Shown: positions 34,491 to 43,345, numbered from the stretch's first letter. The stretch is 64,000 nucleotides of DNA from JBBATK01 sp044228285 (GCA_044228285.1 JBGAVD010000002.1:620001-684000); one strand, 5' to 3'. The notes: generated by a model from the letters alone, not told the origin. Program-made: numbers and translations.

Positions 34491-35387
34491 ATGGATGCCC
34501 ATCAGAAATACTTGCAGCCAGATGTTGTTGCGCGACTCGAGTCATTGGAGTTGCGAGCGCGACTCGTAGTTGAGGGCTTTATTACTGGTTTGCACCGATC
34601 TCCTTTCCATGGTTTTAGTGTAGAGTTTGCGGAACATCGGCAGTATCGACCGGGTGACGAGATCAAGTACATAGACTGGAAGATCTACTCGCGAACGGAC
34701 CGATATTATGTGAAGCAATTCGAAGAAGAAACGAATTTGCGCTCGGTGATTGCAGTGGACTGCAGCGCATCCATGGGCTATGCCTCACCAGGTCATATTT
34801 CGAAGTTTCAGTATGCGACTTATTTGGCAGCCGCGCTAGGTTACTTGATCATGCGACAAAAAGATGCGGCAGGACTGGCACTTTACGACACAGAAGTCCT
34901 ACAGTATCTACCCCCACGAGCGAAGCTCTCATACATTCGCGAGCTTATCAATGCTCTTGACGCGACCAAGCCAGCCAATGCAACGGGAACTGCTACGGCA
35001 TTAGACCGTCTTGCAGAACGCATATCACGCAGAAGTTTTGTCATTATCATCTCCGATTTCTTTGATGATATCTCTGCGATCAGCTCCGCGTTAAAGCATT
35101 TTCGTCATCAGCGCCACGATGTTTTAGCTATTCAGGTCGTAGATCCGCGCGAGGTAGATTTTAACTTTGGTTGGGCTGCGAATTTCCGCGATTTGGAATC
35201 GCAAGAAGAGCTGGTGACGCAACCTCTTCATATCCAGCAAGCCTATCAAAGTGCCATGACTGACTTTGTGCAGCAGCTGAAGCGCGAGTGTCACTCAATG
35301 AACATCGACTTCTTACAAATCAACACGATTACTCCTTTCGACCGAGCTCTTACGGAGTATCTGGTGAAGCGACGGAATCTAATGTAA
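34491..35387 (+). CDS. DUF58 domain protein with vWA-like fold
   Basis: A 298-residue protein. The DUF58 core HRSPFHGFSVEFAEHRQYRPGD and IDWKIYSRTDRYYVKQFEEE is well conserved, followed by a vWA-type metal site (IAVDCSASMGY) and a second site (VIIISDFFDD). DUF58 proteins usually partner MoxR AAA ATPases in envelope or protein-assembly functions, but no MoxR gene is near this one. The YbbR-like gene starts 27 bases after the stop, so the two probably share a transcript. The message likely starts at the TATTTTGC at 34412-34419. Confidence 0.9.
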   Translation: MDAHQKYLQPDVVARLESLELRARLVVEGFITGLHRSPFHGFSVEFAEHRQYRPGDEIKYIDWKIYSRTDRYYVKQFEEETNLRSVIAVDCSASMGYASPGHISKFQYATYLAAALGYLIMRQKDAAGLALYDTEVLQYLPPRAKLSYIRELINALDATKPANATGTATALDRLAERISRRSFVIIISDFFDDISAISSALKHFRHQRHDVLAIQVVDPREVDFNFGWAANFRDLESQEELVTQPLHIQQAYQSAMTDFVQQLKRECHSMNIDFLQINTITPFDRALTEYLVKRRNLM

Positions 35388-35414
35388 ACAACTGCACCGC
35401 TTCGGACCTCGTTC

Positions 35415-36365
35415 ATGAGCACAGGATTCTCCATACGCACCGCAATATTCTCGATCGTCCTGGCTATGGCTTTATGGGCTTTAGTGAGTTTGCGTGGGAA
35501 CTACGAGGTCCCAATCGCTGTTCCATTGGAAGTCATCTTAGCTCCAAACAGAAGTATTGAAGCAGAGATACCGCGTGAGATTCGTTATCAGATTCGTGCA
35601 AGCGGTTGGCACCTAGTGAACCTCTTGTATTTCAATGCTGATGCAAAATGTATTCTGGATCTGAGTAGTCAGAAATCAATGTCAGTTACTATTAGTACTC
35701 AGGATCTACAACAAGCATTTCGAGCGTCCGTTCCTGCGAGTGTTCTGGAAGTGTTCAGTCATGAATTTGGTATACAGCTAGGAGTGGTCGGCGAAAAGCG
35801 AGTACCTTTGGTATCGAAGGTGAGCGTGCAAGCTGGTCAGGGCTTTATACAAGTTGGCGCTGTTCAACTGCAGCCTGACAGTGTAAATGTTCGCGGGAAT
35901 GTTAAGGTGCTTGAAACAATTCACGAGTGGCAGACAATGAAGTTACCATTCAGCTCTTGCACTGAGTCGCAATCAGGCACCATTCGTGTGAGCGACAGTC
36001 TTGCAACCATTCTCAGCGTCGAACCTTCTTCGGTTCGTTATGCATTCGAGATCCAGCGTAGCGCTGAAATCACTCTCGAGGATATTCCAGTGCAGATAAA
36101 TGGTGCTGCAGCCACCAGCAGTCATCGTGTGCAACCATCGACGGTATCAATTAGTATTCGTGCTGGCGTGGAACAGATTGAGCAACTCAAAGCAGAGCAG
36201 ATCCAGGTTCAAGTTGATTATGCTCAACTGTCGCATGATACCACAGGAATAATCGTACCGCACATCATTGTTCCCACGCACGTTAAAGTCCTTTCTGTAC
36301 GCCCTGCCACTTTGTTACATTTCAATACTCAAGATCGTTCATCGTTCGTGCGACCGAAAGAGTAG
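35415..36365 (+). CDS. YbbR-like domain protein
   Basis: A 316-residue membrane-anchored protein: one N-terminal helix (about residues 9-25, FSIVLAMALWALVSL) and then extracytoplasmic repeats. The block IAVPLEVILAPNRSIEAEIPREIRYQIRASGWHL and later VQLQPDSVNVRGNVKVL and VQPSTVSISIRAG match YbbR-like repeats. In Firmicutes such proteins (CdaR) regulate a diadenylate cyclase; no cyclase gene is visible here. The 3' end overlaps the convergent queA gene by 27 bases. Confidence 0.8.
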   Translation: MSTGFSIRTAIFSIVLAMALWALVSLRGNYEVPIAVPLEVILAPNRSIEAEIPREIRYQIRASGWHLVNLLYFNADAKCILDLSSQKSMSVTISTQDLQQAFRASVPASVLEVFSHEFGIQLGVVGEKRVPLVSKVSVQAGQGFIQVGAVQLQPDSVNVRGNVKVLETIHEWQTMKLPFSSCTESQSGTIRVSDSLATILSVEPSSVRYAFEIQRSAEITLEDIPVQINGAAATSSHRVQPSTVSISIRAGVEQIEQLKAEQIQVQVDYAQLSHDTTGIIVPHIIVPTHVKVLSVRPATLLHFNTQDRSSFVRPKE

Positions 36366-37820
36366 CGACGAATCACCGTAGCTGAGAAATCGGTAGTCGG
36401 AATCGAGCGCATGCTGGTAGATTCGGCGTCGTTCTTCATCGCCGCAGAATGCACTGACAAGAACCAGGAGAGTACTGCTTGGCTGATGAAAGTTTGTCAT
36501 CAGGATGTTGCAGAAGCGAAAGGTATACCCTGGACATATCATCAGGCGAGTACGGAAGTCAACACTTGATTGTTTATGCTCTCGACAGTACTCGATCAGA
36601 TAGTCAATGGCTTCTAGCGGTGTGAGTAGTGAAGCGCGTCCGGCAGATTCTCGCTCTCGCCAATACCACTGCTCAAGGAGCGGCAGGGAATCGAATGACA
36701 GTGGCGCGGATGTTTGTTCTGAGTGAAAGCTGTCAGACGGGAAGTCCTCGTCGTCGTTGTGGCGTTGTCCCGCGTTGTTCACTTTTCCCTTTGAATCCTG
36801 TGGCATCCTTGCAGGTGTTGAATGTACATCCTTGGTTTCTCCTGCAGTTACTAATGAGCAAGCCAGCCAATACAACGACTCAACACTGCGTAGGGAAGTA
36901 GTTCCAACACAGATGATTGATGCAGATGTAGCCAGAGCATGGCGCAGAGCTTCCAAGCTCGTTAGCGGAAACGATACATACTCAGCATGCATAGTATGCT
37001 CATGAATGCGATCGGACTTCATCGGTTGAAACGTGCCAAGGCCAACGTGAAGACATAGTTCTGCTTGCCCTACACCTTTGTTTTCGAGTTCAAGGAGCAC
37101 ATTCTTGCTGAGGTGTAGGCCAGCTGTTGGGGCGGCAACAGATCCTTCCGTTCGTGCAAACACCGTTTGATAACGATCCTTGTCGCTCGCCTCATGCGCT
37201 CGCTTCAGGTATGGTGGAAGAGGTGCTGCTCCAAGGTCTTCGAGAATCTCTGCGAAACTCGAGTCGTCCGACCATTCAAAACGCACCAATGCGCGATTCT
37301 CATCTCGCTCAAGGATCGTCGCACGTACCTTTTCAGACCTATCACTTGATTTCAATTGTGATTGTTCACGAACCTTCTTACCACCAATCAAGCACCTCCA
37401 TACAACACCTGATGCTGAGCTTAGAGCTCGTTGATAGTCGAAGCCATGACCAGGCTCTAACAGAAAAATCTCAACCATTGATCCACTGTCTTTATGAAAG
37501 CTAAGTCGAGCTGGTATAACTTTTGAACTATTGAGCAGCAACAGGGAATTCGCAGGCAGAAGCTCGGCGAGATCAGAAACATGTCGATCGTGTATAGTGG
37601 CAGGACGCTCTCCGGCATCCCATACGAGGAGTTTTGATGCATCGCGCTGTTCTAAAGGGTGTTGCGCAATGCGCTCTTCAGGCAGTTCATAGTAGAAGGA
37701 TGAACTTTGAAGCTCTTCGATTGATGTGGTGTTTTGATGGATGCCTCTCAGGTCAATCCCCTCTGAATCGGTATTTTCAGCGTGGTTGGTGCTCAGAGTG
37801 GGAATTGGAAAATGAGACAT
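36339..37820 (-). CDS. queA: S-adenosylmethionine:tRNA ribosyltransferase-isomerase QueA, enlarged
   Basis: QueA transfers the ribosyl part of SAM to preQ1 in tRNA to make epoxyqueuosine. Family marks: FYYELPEERIAQHPLEQRDASKLLVWD, FARTEGSVAAPTAGLHLS near residue 230, HVGLGTFQPM, TTSLRSVESLY and TNFHQPSSTLLVLVSAF. At 493 residues it is much longer than usual (about 350). Extra parts are about 38 residues at the N-terminus and a low-complexity, acidic insert at about 330-390. A TATTTTGC element at 37850-37857 lies 30 bases before the ATG, which supports the extended start. Confidence 0.94.
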   Translation of the reverse strand: MSHFPIPTLSTNHAENTDSEGIDLRGIHQNTTSIEELQSSSFYYELPEERIAQHPLEQRDASKLLVWDAGERPATIHDRHVSDLAELLPANSLLLLNSSKVIPARLSFHKDSGSMVEIFLLEPGHGFDYQRALSSASGVVWRCLIGGKKVREQSQLKSSDRSEKVRATILERDENRALVRFEWSDDSSFAEILEDLGAAPLPPYLKRAHEASDKDRYQTVFARTEGSVAAPTAGLHLSKNVLLELENKGVGQAELCLHVGLGTFQPMKSDRIHEHTMHAEYVSFPLTSLEALRHALATSASIICVGTTSLRSVESLYWLACSLVTAGETKDVHSTPARMPQDSKGKVNNAGQRHNDDEDFPSDSFHSEQTSAPLSFDSLPLLEQWYWRERESAGRASLLTPLEAIDYLIEYCREHKQSSVDFRTRLMICPGYTFRFCNILMTNFHQPSSTLLVLVSAFCGDEERRRIYQHALDSDYRFLSYGDSSLLFRSHER

Positions 37821-37849
37821 GAAATGCTCTTTCTAGTAATCGTTGAACT

Positions 37850-37857
37850 GCAAAATA
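37850..37857 (-). promoter_or_regulatory. promoter-like TATTTTGC upstream of queA
   Basis: Minus-strand TATTTTGC, one base shorter than the TATTTTTGC form seen elsewhere in the window, 30 bases before the queA ATG. The same variant precedes uvrA and the DUF58 gene. Confidence 0.4.
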
Positions 37858-37943
37858 CAAGTAGGGGAGCAACGTCACCTAGTTGAGATGTGCTTAAGCA
37901 CATTCATAGAGTACGGATACCTTCACAGAACAAGACAAAACGA

Positions 37944-38441
37944 ATGCGGATAGTTATAAGTATAGTCCTCTTCCTACAATGTAGCGTCTTCGTGCTTGCT
38001 CAAGACCCAATTCCGGTGTGGAACTTTCGGCAGCTTGAAAGAAATGTGATGCAAAACAGCTCGGATAGCATTTACCTCATCAACTTTTGGGCAACGTGGT
38101 GTAAACCATGTGTAGAGGAGTTGCCGGCATTTGTACGATTGGACAGCACGCTGAAGGCAAAAGGCTCAAAGGTGAAAGTCTTGTTAGTGAGTTTCGACTT
38201 TGTCAAAGACCGTGAGACGAAGTTGCGGAACTTCCTCCGCGCTCGCGGAATCACAACAAGTGTGGTTGTGTTTTCTGATAACGACATGAGTGGGAGCATT
38301 GACCGTATAGCAAAAGAGTGGTCCGGAGCTTTACCAGCAACATTGATCATCAAACCTGCAACATCGAAGCGGGCATTTTTCGAACAGAGTTTTCAAGAAT
38401 CAGAATTGCAATCAACCCTTCAAACATTTACAGGAGAATAG
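37944..38441 (+). CDS. TlpA-like thioredoxin-fold protein, exported
   Basis: A periplasmic thiol-disulfide protein of 165 residues. From ATG 37944 the signal peptide MRIVISIVLFLQCSVFVLAQ is short and normal; the frame also offers GTG 37890, which would add 18 polar residues. The redox motif WCKPC is at residues 52-56 in YLINFWATWCKPCVEELPAF, a TlpA/ResA-like arrangement. The next exported thioredoxin-fold gene begins one base after the stop, so they form a pair. They may serve cytochrome c maturation or general thiol repair, which is an inference. Confidence 0.85.
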   Translation: MRIVISIVLFLQCSVFVLAQDPIPVWNFRQLERNVMQNSSDSIYLINFWATWCKPCVEELPAFVRLDSTLKAKGSKVKVLLVSFDFVKDRETKLRNFLRARGITTSVVVFSDNDMSGSIDRIAKEWSGALPATLIIKPATSKRAFFEQSFQESELQSTLQTFTGE

Positions 38442-38442
38442 A

Positions 38443-39057
38443 ATGAGTAGAGTCGTGTACAGCTGTGCAGTTTTCTTTTTGACCCTAGCGCTAGGAACTT
38501 CAATGTATGCTGGTGGTTACAAAGTAGGAGATGAAGCCGCCGATTTTTCACTTAAGAGTGTGGACGGCAAAACCATGTCGTTGAGTTCGTTCAATGACGC
38601 CAAAGGTGTGGTAGTGGTGTTTACCTGCAATCACTGTCCATTTGCAGTAGCCTACGAAGATCGTTTGATCGCGTTACATAATGCGTATGCAGCGAAGGGC
38701 TATCCTATCCTGGCTATTAACCCAAACGATACGAACACAGTACCAGATGACTCCTTTGAGAAGATGATCACCAGAGCAAAGGAGAAAGACTTTCCTTTCG
38801 CCTATGCCATTGACCCAACGCAGAAGACTGCGAAGAACTTTGGTGCCACACGTACACCTCATGTTTTTCTCCTTCAAAAACAAAATGGCAAGTTCATCGT
38901 CAAGTACATTGGCGCGATAGATGACAACGCTGAAAACGCAGACGCAGTCAAGACCAAATATCTTGAGCAAGCAATTGCGGCACTTGAAAACGGACAGTCT
39001 CCAAATCCAGATTTTGTGAAGGCTGTTGGATGTACCATCAAGTGGACGAAGAACTAA
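38443..39057 (+). CDS. exported redoxin-domain (AhpC/TSA-like) thioredoxin family protein
   Basis: A 204-residue exported protein. The signal peptide ends near MYAGG (residues 21-25). The AhpC/TSA-like domain begins YKVGDEAADFSLKSVDGK, with the redox site CNHC at residues 62-65 in VFTCNHCPFAVAYEDRL and the cis-Pro region ATRTPHVFLL. This CNHCPF subfamily is common in Bacteroidota and is usually annotated as thioredoxin family. It is translated right after the TlpA-like gene, and the strong terminator at 39101 ends the pair. Confidence 0.87.
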   Translation: MSRVVYSCAVFFLTLALGTSMYAGGYKVGDEAADFSLKSVDGKTMSLSSFNDAKGVVVVFTCNHCPFAVAYEDRLIALHNAYAAKGYPILAINPNDTNTVPDDSFEKMITRAKEKDFPFAYAIDPTQKTAKNFGATRTPHVFLLQKQNGKFIVKYIGAIDDNAENADAVKTKYLEQAIAALENGQSPNPDFVKAVGCTIKWTKN

Positions 39058-39471
39058 GAGACAAGAAGGTCTACAAGTGTAGAACCAGCAATCTCACTTC
39101 AGGAGTTGTCGCTTTTTTTGCGGCAGCTCCTTTTTTTCTGCAAGATCTCATAGTATATTGCACCCGTGATCTACGTTTCGGGCAAGCCGAAACCTTACAA
39201 AATGGAGCGCACTGAAAGCCAAATGTGCTTACCTGCCAATTTTTTTTAGGCTGCGCCAATCCAAATTATTGCTGAAGTAGTGCTGAGTTTTTTGGTCCTT
39301 TGAACGCGACGAGTCAAGCGCGCTGTGATCTGCTGTTATGCAATCACCTCTTGATACTCAACGAGCGATGTACGAAAGTAGGTGCTGGAATGGCACTCGG
39401 TTCTATACGTTGAGCAACACGATTAATGTTTAAACGTTGAATAATATTCTACATACCACAACCATTTCTCT
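39058..39471. other. 414-base intergenic region before the RsmI-like gene
   Basis: Besides the terminator at 39101-39137, it holds a clean hairpin GTTTCGG-GCAAG-CCGAAAC at 39175-39193 and an eight-T run near 39240. These might be parts of a small RNA or the 5' leader of the RsmI-like gene, but no known RNA family was recognised. No exact TAnnTTTG promoter was seen. Confidence 0.4.
39101..39137 (+). terminator. Rho-independent terminator after the thioredoxin-fold pair
   Basis: A 12-base-pair stem AGGAGTTGTCGC with GCGGCAGCTCCT (two G-T pairs), a T-rich loop and a run of seven T residues. Confidence 0.95.
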
Positions 39472-41142
39472 ATGAAAAAATCTGCTGCCGCAAAAGCTGC
39501 CGGCACGTTGTATGTCGTTGCCACCCCTATAGGCAATTATGACGACATAACCTTACGGGCTCTGAATGCCCTTCAAGAGTGCGATATGATTATCTGCGAA
39601 GAGAGCAAAGAAGCACTTCGCCTATTGAAGCACTATGATATTGAAAAAGAAGTTATTGAGTTGAACGAGCATAACGATACGGAGTCGAGTGTCGAATGTA
39701 TGAAGCTCCTCACTCAAGGCAAGAAGCTTGCATTGATTAGTGATGCAGGTACACCTTTGTTAGCTGACCCAGGTGACATTCTCGTTAAGACTGCGGTGAA
39801 GTACAAGATTGATGTGCGAGTATTACCTGGCGCATCAAGCGTCCTTACTGCGTTAGTGCGGAGTACACACAGTTCGAAGCAGTTTGTGTATGCTGGCTTC
39901 CTCAGCAGAAAGAACGAAGAGCGTGATGCCGAGATTCAACTTCTCTCGCACGAGGCACGTACAATTGTGTTGATGGATACTCCGTATCGCCTGAAGACTA
40001 TTCTCAGTGCTCTCGCAGCTGCTATGCCCGATCGTCAAGCCTATGTTGGATGCAACTTGACGATGACGAACGAGGCTCACCACTACGGAACGCTGACAGA
40101 ACTGGAAGAGTACTTTGAAGCAAACAAGTTTCGCGGCGAATATGTGATCGTCATCGAAGGTTCATCGGAGCCCTTCCCTGTAGTTCATGCTGCACTTCAT
40201 GCCGCGCAACAGCAAGCGGTAGCACAAGTTCCTGCCGACAAAGCTCCTGCTGAGCAACGAGCAACTGCACAAGAACCGGCAGGTCGTGGTCGAGGACGTC
40301 GTGCAGTGCAACCAACCTCTAATGAGGATCCGCTCGAGGGTGATGTGGTTGCTATTCCATTGCCTGATCCAGAAAACGACTATGCGAATGAAGTTAGCGT
40401 TGATGACTACGAACCAGTAGTTCCGGCCAAAACCAACGGCGAAGGCTCAAACTACGGTCCACAAGGTGATGGCCAATCTCGTGAAGGTCAGCGCGATCGC
40501 GACTGGAACAATGGTGGACGTCGCTGGAACAACAATCACAATAACAATCACAAGCGACGTTGGGATAACAACCGTCGCCCACAAGGCGGACCAAACGATC
40601 GCCGTGAAGGATACAGCCGACAAGAGGGCGAAGGTGGTCAGAATTATCGTGGTGGATCTCAAGGTCCAAATGGTAATAGACAAAACCAGTACGGTCCACG
40701 CGACAACAACCGCCGCAACAACAACGCGAACAATACCTATCGCCAAGGGAATCGTCCGCAGTATCGCAATGCCTATCGCGATCAGCGTGATGGCGGTGCT
40801 AATCCAAACTATCGTGATCCGCAGCGTGAGCAGCCGATCAATGATCAACAACCACCGCTCATCAATACGCCAAATCCTACGAACCAAAACACCTATTATG
40901 ACGAGTCCTACGACCGTCGTGAGAATTTTGGAAATCGCGAAGGAGCCAATTACTCGCGCTTTGATCAATCACAGAATCGTGATTCATACGGCAATCGTGG
41001 TGGATTTAATCGTGGTGGTCGCGGAAACAGTCGTGGAAATTTTAACCGTGGAAATGCAGCACCAATCGATGGCAACAGACGGAGCGATAACCCAGTGTAT
41101 AGTCACCTCAACGATCTGCCCCCAAAGCGTCGTAAGTGGTAG
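39472..41142 (+). CDS. RsmI-like SAM-dependent methyltransferase with long RGG/Asn-rich disordered tail
   Basis: Residues 11 to about 235 are a tetrapyrrole-methylase-fold enzyme of the RsmI type (GTLYVVATPIGNYDDITLRAL, LISDAGTPLLADPG, VLPGASSVLTALVRS), the family that 2'-O-methylates C1402 of 16S rRNA. After VATPIGN it reads CEESKEALRLLKHYDI where classical RsmI has AEDTR, so it may be a divergent paralogue. Residues from about 240 are low-complexity: first Ala/Pro/Gln-rich, then from about 325 to the end Arg-, Gly-, Asn-, Gln- and Tyr-rich with RGG-like repeats (NRGGFNRGGRGNSRGNFNRG). Such tails bind RNA and can self-associate. Total length 556, twice the usual size. Confidence 0.82.
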   Translation: MKKSAAAKAAGTLYVVATPIGNYDDITLRALNALQECDMIICEESKEALRLLKHYDIEKEVIELNEHNDTESSVECMKLLTQGKKLALISDAGTPLLADPGDILVKTAVKYKIDVRVLPGASSVLTALVRSTHSSKQFVYAGFLSRKNEERDAEIQLLSHEARTIVLMDTPYRLKTILSALAAAMPDRQAYVGCNLTMTNEAHHYGTLTELEEYFEANKFRGEYVIVIEGSSEPFPVVHAALHAAQQQAVAQVPADKAPAEQRATAQEPAGRGRGRRAVQPTSNEDPLEGDVVAIPLPDPENDYANEVSVDDYEPVVPAKTNGEGSNYGPQGDGQSREGQRDRDWNNGGRRWNNNHNNNHKRRWDNNRRPQGGPNDRREGYSRQEGEGGQNYRGGSQGPNGNRQNQYGPRDNNRRNNNANNTYRQGNRPQYRNAYRDQRDGGANPNYRDPQREQPINDQQPPLINTPNPTNQNTYYDESYDRRENFGNREGANYSRFDQSQNRDSYGNRGGFNRGGRGNSRGNFNRGNAAPIDGNRRSDNPVYSHLNDLPPKRRKW

Positions 41143-41477
41143 GCTCTCATGAGTCTTCATCTTCAACCGCAGCGCACTGCGTGCGCCTGCGACGTGCATG
41201 ACATCTGAAGTCTAAGAATATTAGCCAGACTCAGGTTGGGCGGATTGCTATGATTCAAGATTGCTCAGTTGAATGTTCAAAGCCCTTTCACCTCATCAGT
41301 GAAAGGGCTTTGTGTTTGTAGGGCGATGTCGATGAGGAAAAGCGGAGTCGGAACGAACGAGCAGATGGATCTCTTTTCGAGCTGTCTTGAATAGGAATAG
41401 TAATACCTGACCTGTCAGAATGCACATGATCCTGGCACTACACGAGAAGATTTCTCACGAGAAATGCAGAACTTCGG
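41143..41477. other. 335-base region after the RsmI-like gene
   Basis: It contains the intrinsic terminator at 41279-41311 and otherwise nothing I can support as a gene. It separates the plus-strand RsmI-like gene from the convergent YkvA-like gene. Confidence 0.5.
41279..41311 (+). terminator. terminator hairpin after the RsmI-like gene
   Basis: AAAGCCCTTTCAC (41279-41291) is the exact reverse complement of GTGAAAGGGCTTT (41299-41311), with a seven-base loop. The T tail is interrupted (TTTGTGTTTG). The symmetric A and T runs could serve both strands. Confidence 0.85.
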
Positions 41478-41867
41478 TCAGCTTGTTCGTTGTTGGGACT
41501 TGCGAAAGACAAAGTCTTTGTAACTCTCCACTTCATTGATAAGCGCTCGTAATACAGCGGATACTACAGCGGCATCGTCAAAGTACCCTGCACCTGGTAT
41601 GTAGTCTGGAATGAGATCGAAGGGGAGAATAAAGTACGCTAAGGCAGCTATGATGATGGCTTTGGATTTCATCCCGAGGCGAAACTCCGAATCTCGTAGC
41701 ATTGCGTAGAGAACTTTGATGTTTGCCAAAAGCTTTAAGACCGCGCCAACAGGGTGAGCGTTCTCAAGGAAACGCATTTTTGAAGGGAGGCGACGATATA
41801 CCTGCTGTTCTTCAACCGGGTCAACCTCGCTAGCAGCAAGTACTTCTTTTTTACTGCGAAACTTCAT
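41478..41867 (-). CDS. YkvA family (DUF1232) protein
   Basis: A 129-residue protein with the DUF1232 core: YAMLRDSEFRLGMKSKAIIIAALAYFILPFDLIPDYIPGAGYFDDAAVVSAVL. This short domain, with its LPFDLIPD motif, forms a membrane-associated helical hairpin of unknown function. The first 35 residues are hydrophilic. It lies 23 bases downstream of the DUF3098 gene on the same strand, so the two probably share a transcript. Confidence 0.9.
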   Translation of the reverse strand: MKFRSKKEVLAASEVDPVEEQQVYRRLPSKMRFLENAHPVGAVLKLLANIKVLYAMLRDSEFRLGMKSKAIIIAALAYFILPFDLIPDYIPGAGYFDDAAVVSAVLRALINEVESYKDFVFRKSQQRTS

Positions 41868-41890
41868 GGATGAGGTTCTCAGAACGAAAA

Positions 41891-42166
41891 CTATTCGCTC
41901 TTTTTAGTAAACGAACGGATTAGAGCAAGTGGTATGATAACACAGTAGCCAATAACAAGCACTACTGGTGCAACTGAGCTTGCCAGCGGATTGTTCCATG
42001 TAGTTTGATACTTTGCCGGATCATCTGTAATTCCGGTGGCCATGAGAATGTAACCAAGGACGATGGTTGCCAACCCAATACCGAAAAGTATGAAGTTCTT
42101 CTTCTCGTATGGGAAATCCCACGTCACTTTTTTGCTTTGGCTGACGCCTTTGATCTGCTTTGCCAT
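41891..42166 (-). CDS. DUF3098-like small membrane protein
   Basis: A 91-residue protein with two membrane helices (about 27-45 and 65-84) joined by a short loop. The entry WDFPYEKKNFILFGIGLATIVLGYILMATG and the second helix starting SSVAPVVLVIGY match DUF3098, a family found mainly in Bacteroidota, often near cell-division or undecaprenol genes. The YkvA-like gene follows. A TAAATTCG site upstream differs from the promoter consensus by one base and was not called. Confidence 0.8.
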   Translation of the reverse strand: MAKQIKGVSQSKKVTWDFPYEKKNFILFGIGLATIVLGYILMATGITDDPAKYQTTWNNPLASSVAPVVLVIGYCVIIPLALIRSFTKKSE

Positions 42167-42289
42167 GAATCTCCGCTCTGTGTTAGGTGATGTGCTACGA
42201 ATTTACAACCGAATGCTCGCCTGCCATAACTTTTAACGAGTTTTTATCAAGCTTTTGTCAGGCTTTAGCAGTGCCGTGGCAAAGACAAA

Positions 42290-43345
42290 CTACGAGCTCA
42301 AACTATACCAGTTCTTCACAACGAGCGCAGCTCGCTTGTTTTGAGGACTGAAATCCTGAAAGCTGATTGGACTCTGTACTGCCTCCCAATTCCACCAAAA
42401 AATCCCTTCACACCAGTCTTGACTGCCGAAAGCTGCAATCATGGTAGAGTAATAGAGAGCTTGCGACTCTTCGTCATGAAGAGTATTGGGGTTGCGAATG
42501 AGTTCTGAATCCCATGGGGCCGCAAGTGCACCTCGGACAGAAGCTAGCCCGCTCTCGCTGAGAACGAGGTTGCGGCCGTAGCGCTGACATTGCTGTCTGA
42601 CCAAACTTGCTATTCCGGAAACACGCTGCAATGCCAAGGCTTGGGAAGGGATCTCGTTTGACGAACGTGCTAGTGGTGGATACATATCAACGCCAACAAA
42701 ATCAAGCGCGTCCCAGAAGTTCACCTGTTGATATTCGGCTACTCCACCATTCAAATCTTGGATGCCATCCCAGTTGGCGCAGTAGATGAGTTTGCCGCTA
42801 TACCGACCGCGCACAGTACTTATCAACTCACGCCATTTCGAACTATACTGTGAGCGCGTTGCACCCACAAGTTCACAACCAATACTGAACATTTCTACGT
42901 TCATCTGCTCGGCTATCATTGCATAGTGGAGCATGAGCGCTGTGTACGAGCTGAACCAGGCACCAGCATTGTCCGGTACAATGTACCCGCGCCATCTGCC
43001 TTGTACGACATCAACGTTTACTTTAAGGAAGACTTTCATGGAATGACTGCGCGCATCCTGGATTGCCAGGCGGATATCCTCGTCAGACGAAGTCTGAAAC
43101 GTGCTACTGATGGTCGTACTTGTTTCTTGCTGTTGATAGACAAACACATTCAGAGCTATAAAGTCTGCCCCTGTCTGAGCTTGAGCCTCAGTCAAAGCTC
43201 CGTTCTGAAGTCCCTTCTGAAAATCATTGCTTCCAAAGGAGGTGTAGGAAAGTCCTTTCATTCTTGGTGCCATCGTCGGAATTGGGTTAGTGGATTGTTC
43301 GCATGAACTGAGAAAGAGTGCGCCGCACAGTGCAAAGAGGAGCAT
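42290..43345 (-). CDS. GH113-like glycoside hydrolase, lipoprotein
   Basis: A TIM-barrel hydrolase resembling GH113 beta-mannanases. The two catalytic glutamates are likely those in MFSIGCELVGA (acid/base) and LVLSESGLAS (nucleophile); KGLSYTSFGSNDF at the start and IFWWNWEAV near the end are family-like. It has a lipoprotein signal (LLFALCGALFLSSC), so it acts in the periplasm or at the outer membrane. The start is uncertain: ATG 43345 gives a signal peptide without basic residues, and the frame is open to 43516. A promoter element at 43514-43521 restricts the start to below about 43507. GTG 43465 is an alternative. Confidence 0.78.
   Translation of the reverse strand: MLLFALCGALFLSSCEQSTNPIPTMAPRMKGLSYTSFGSNDFQKGLQNGALTEAQAQTGADFIALNVFVYQQQETSTTISSTFQTSSDEDIRLAIQDARSHSMKVFLKVNVDVVQGRWRGYIVPDNAGAWFSSYTALMLHYAMIAEQMNVEMFSIGCELVGATRSQYSSKWRELISTVRGRYSGKLIYCANWDGIQDLNGGVAEYQQVNFWDALDFVGVDMYPPLARSSNEIPSQALALQRVSGIASLVRQQCQRYGRNLVLSESGLASVRGALAAPWDSELIRNPNTLHDEESQALYYSTMIAAFGSQDWCEGIFWWNWEAVQSPISFQDFSPQNKRAALVVKNWYSLSS

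Noticed and set aside
40447..41152. Long overlapping frames on both strands inside the RsmI-like tail
   Set aside because: They are by-products of the repetitive Arg/Asn/Gly codons of the tail; their products are Ile/Val/Thr-rich low-complexity strings.
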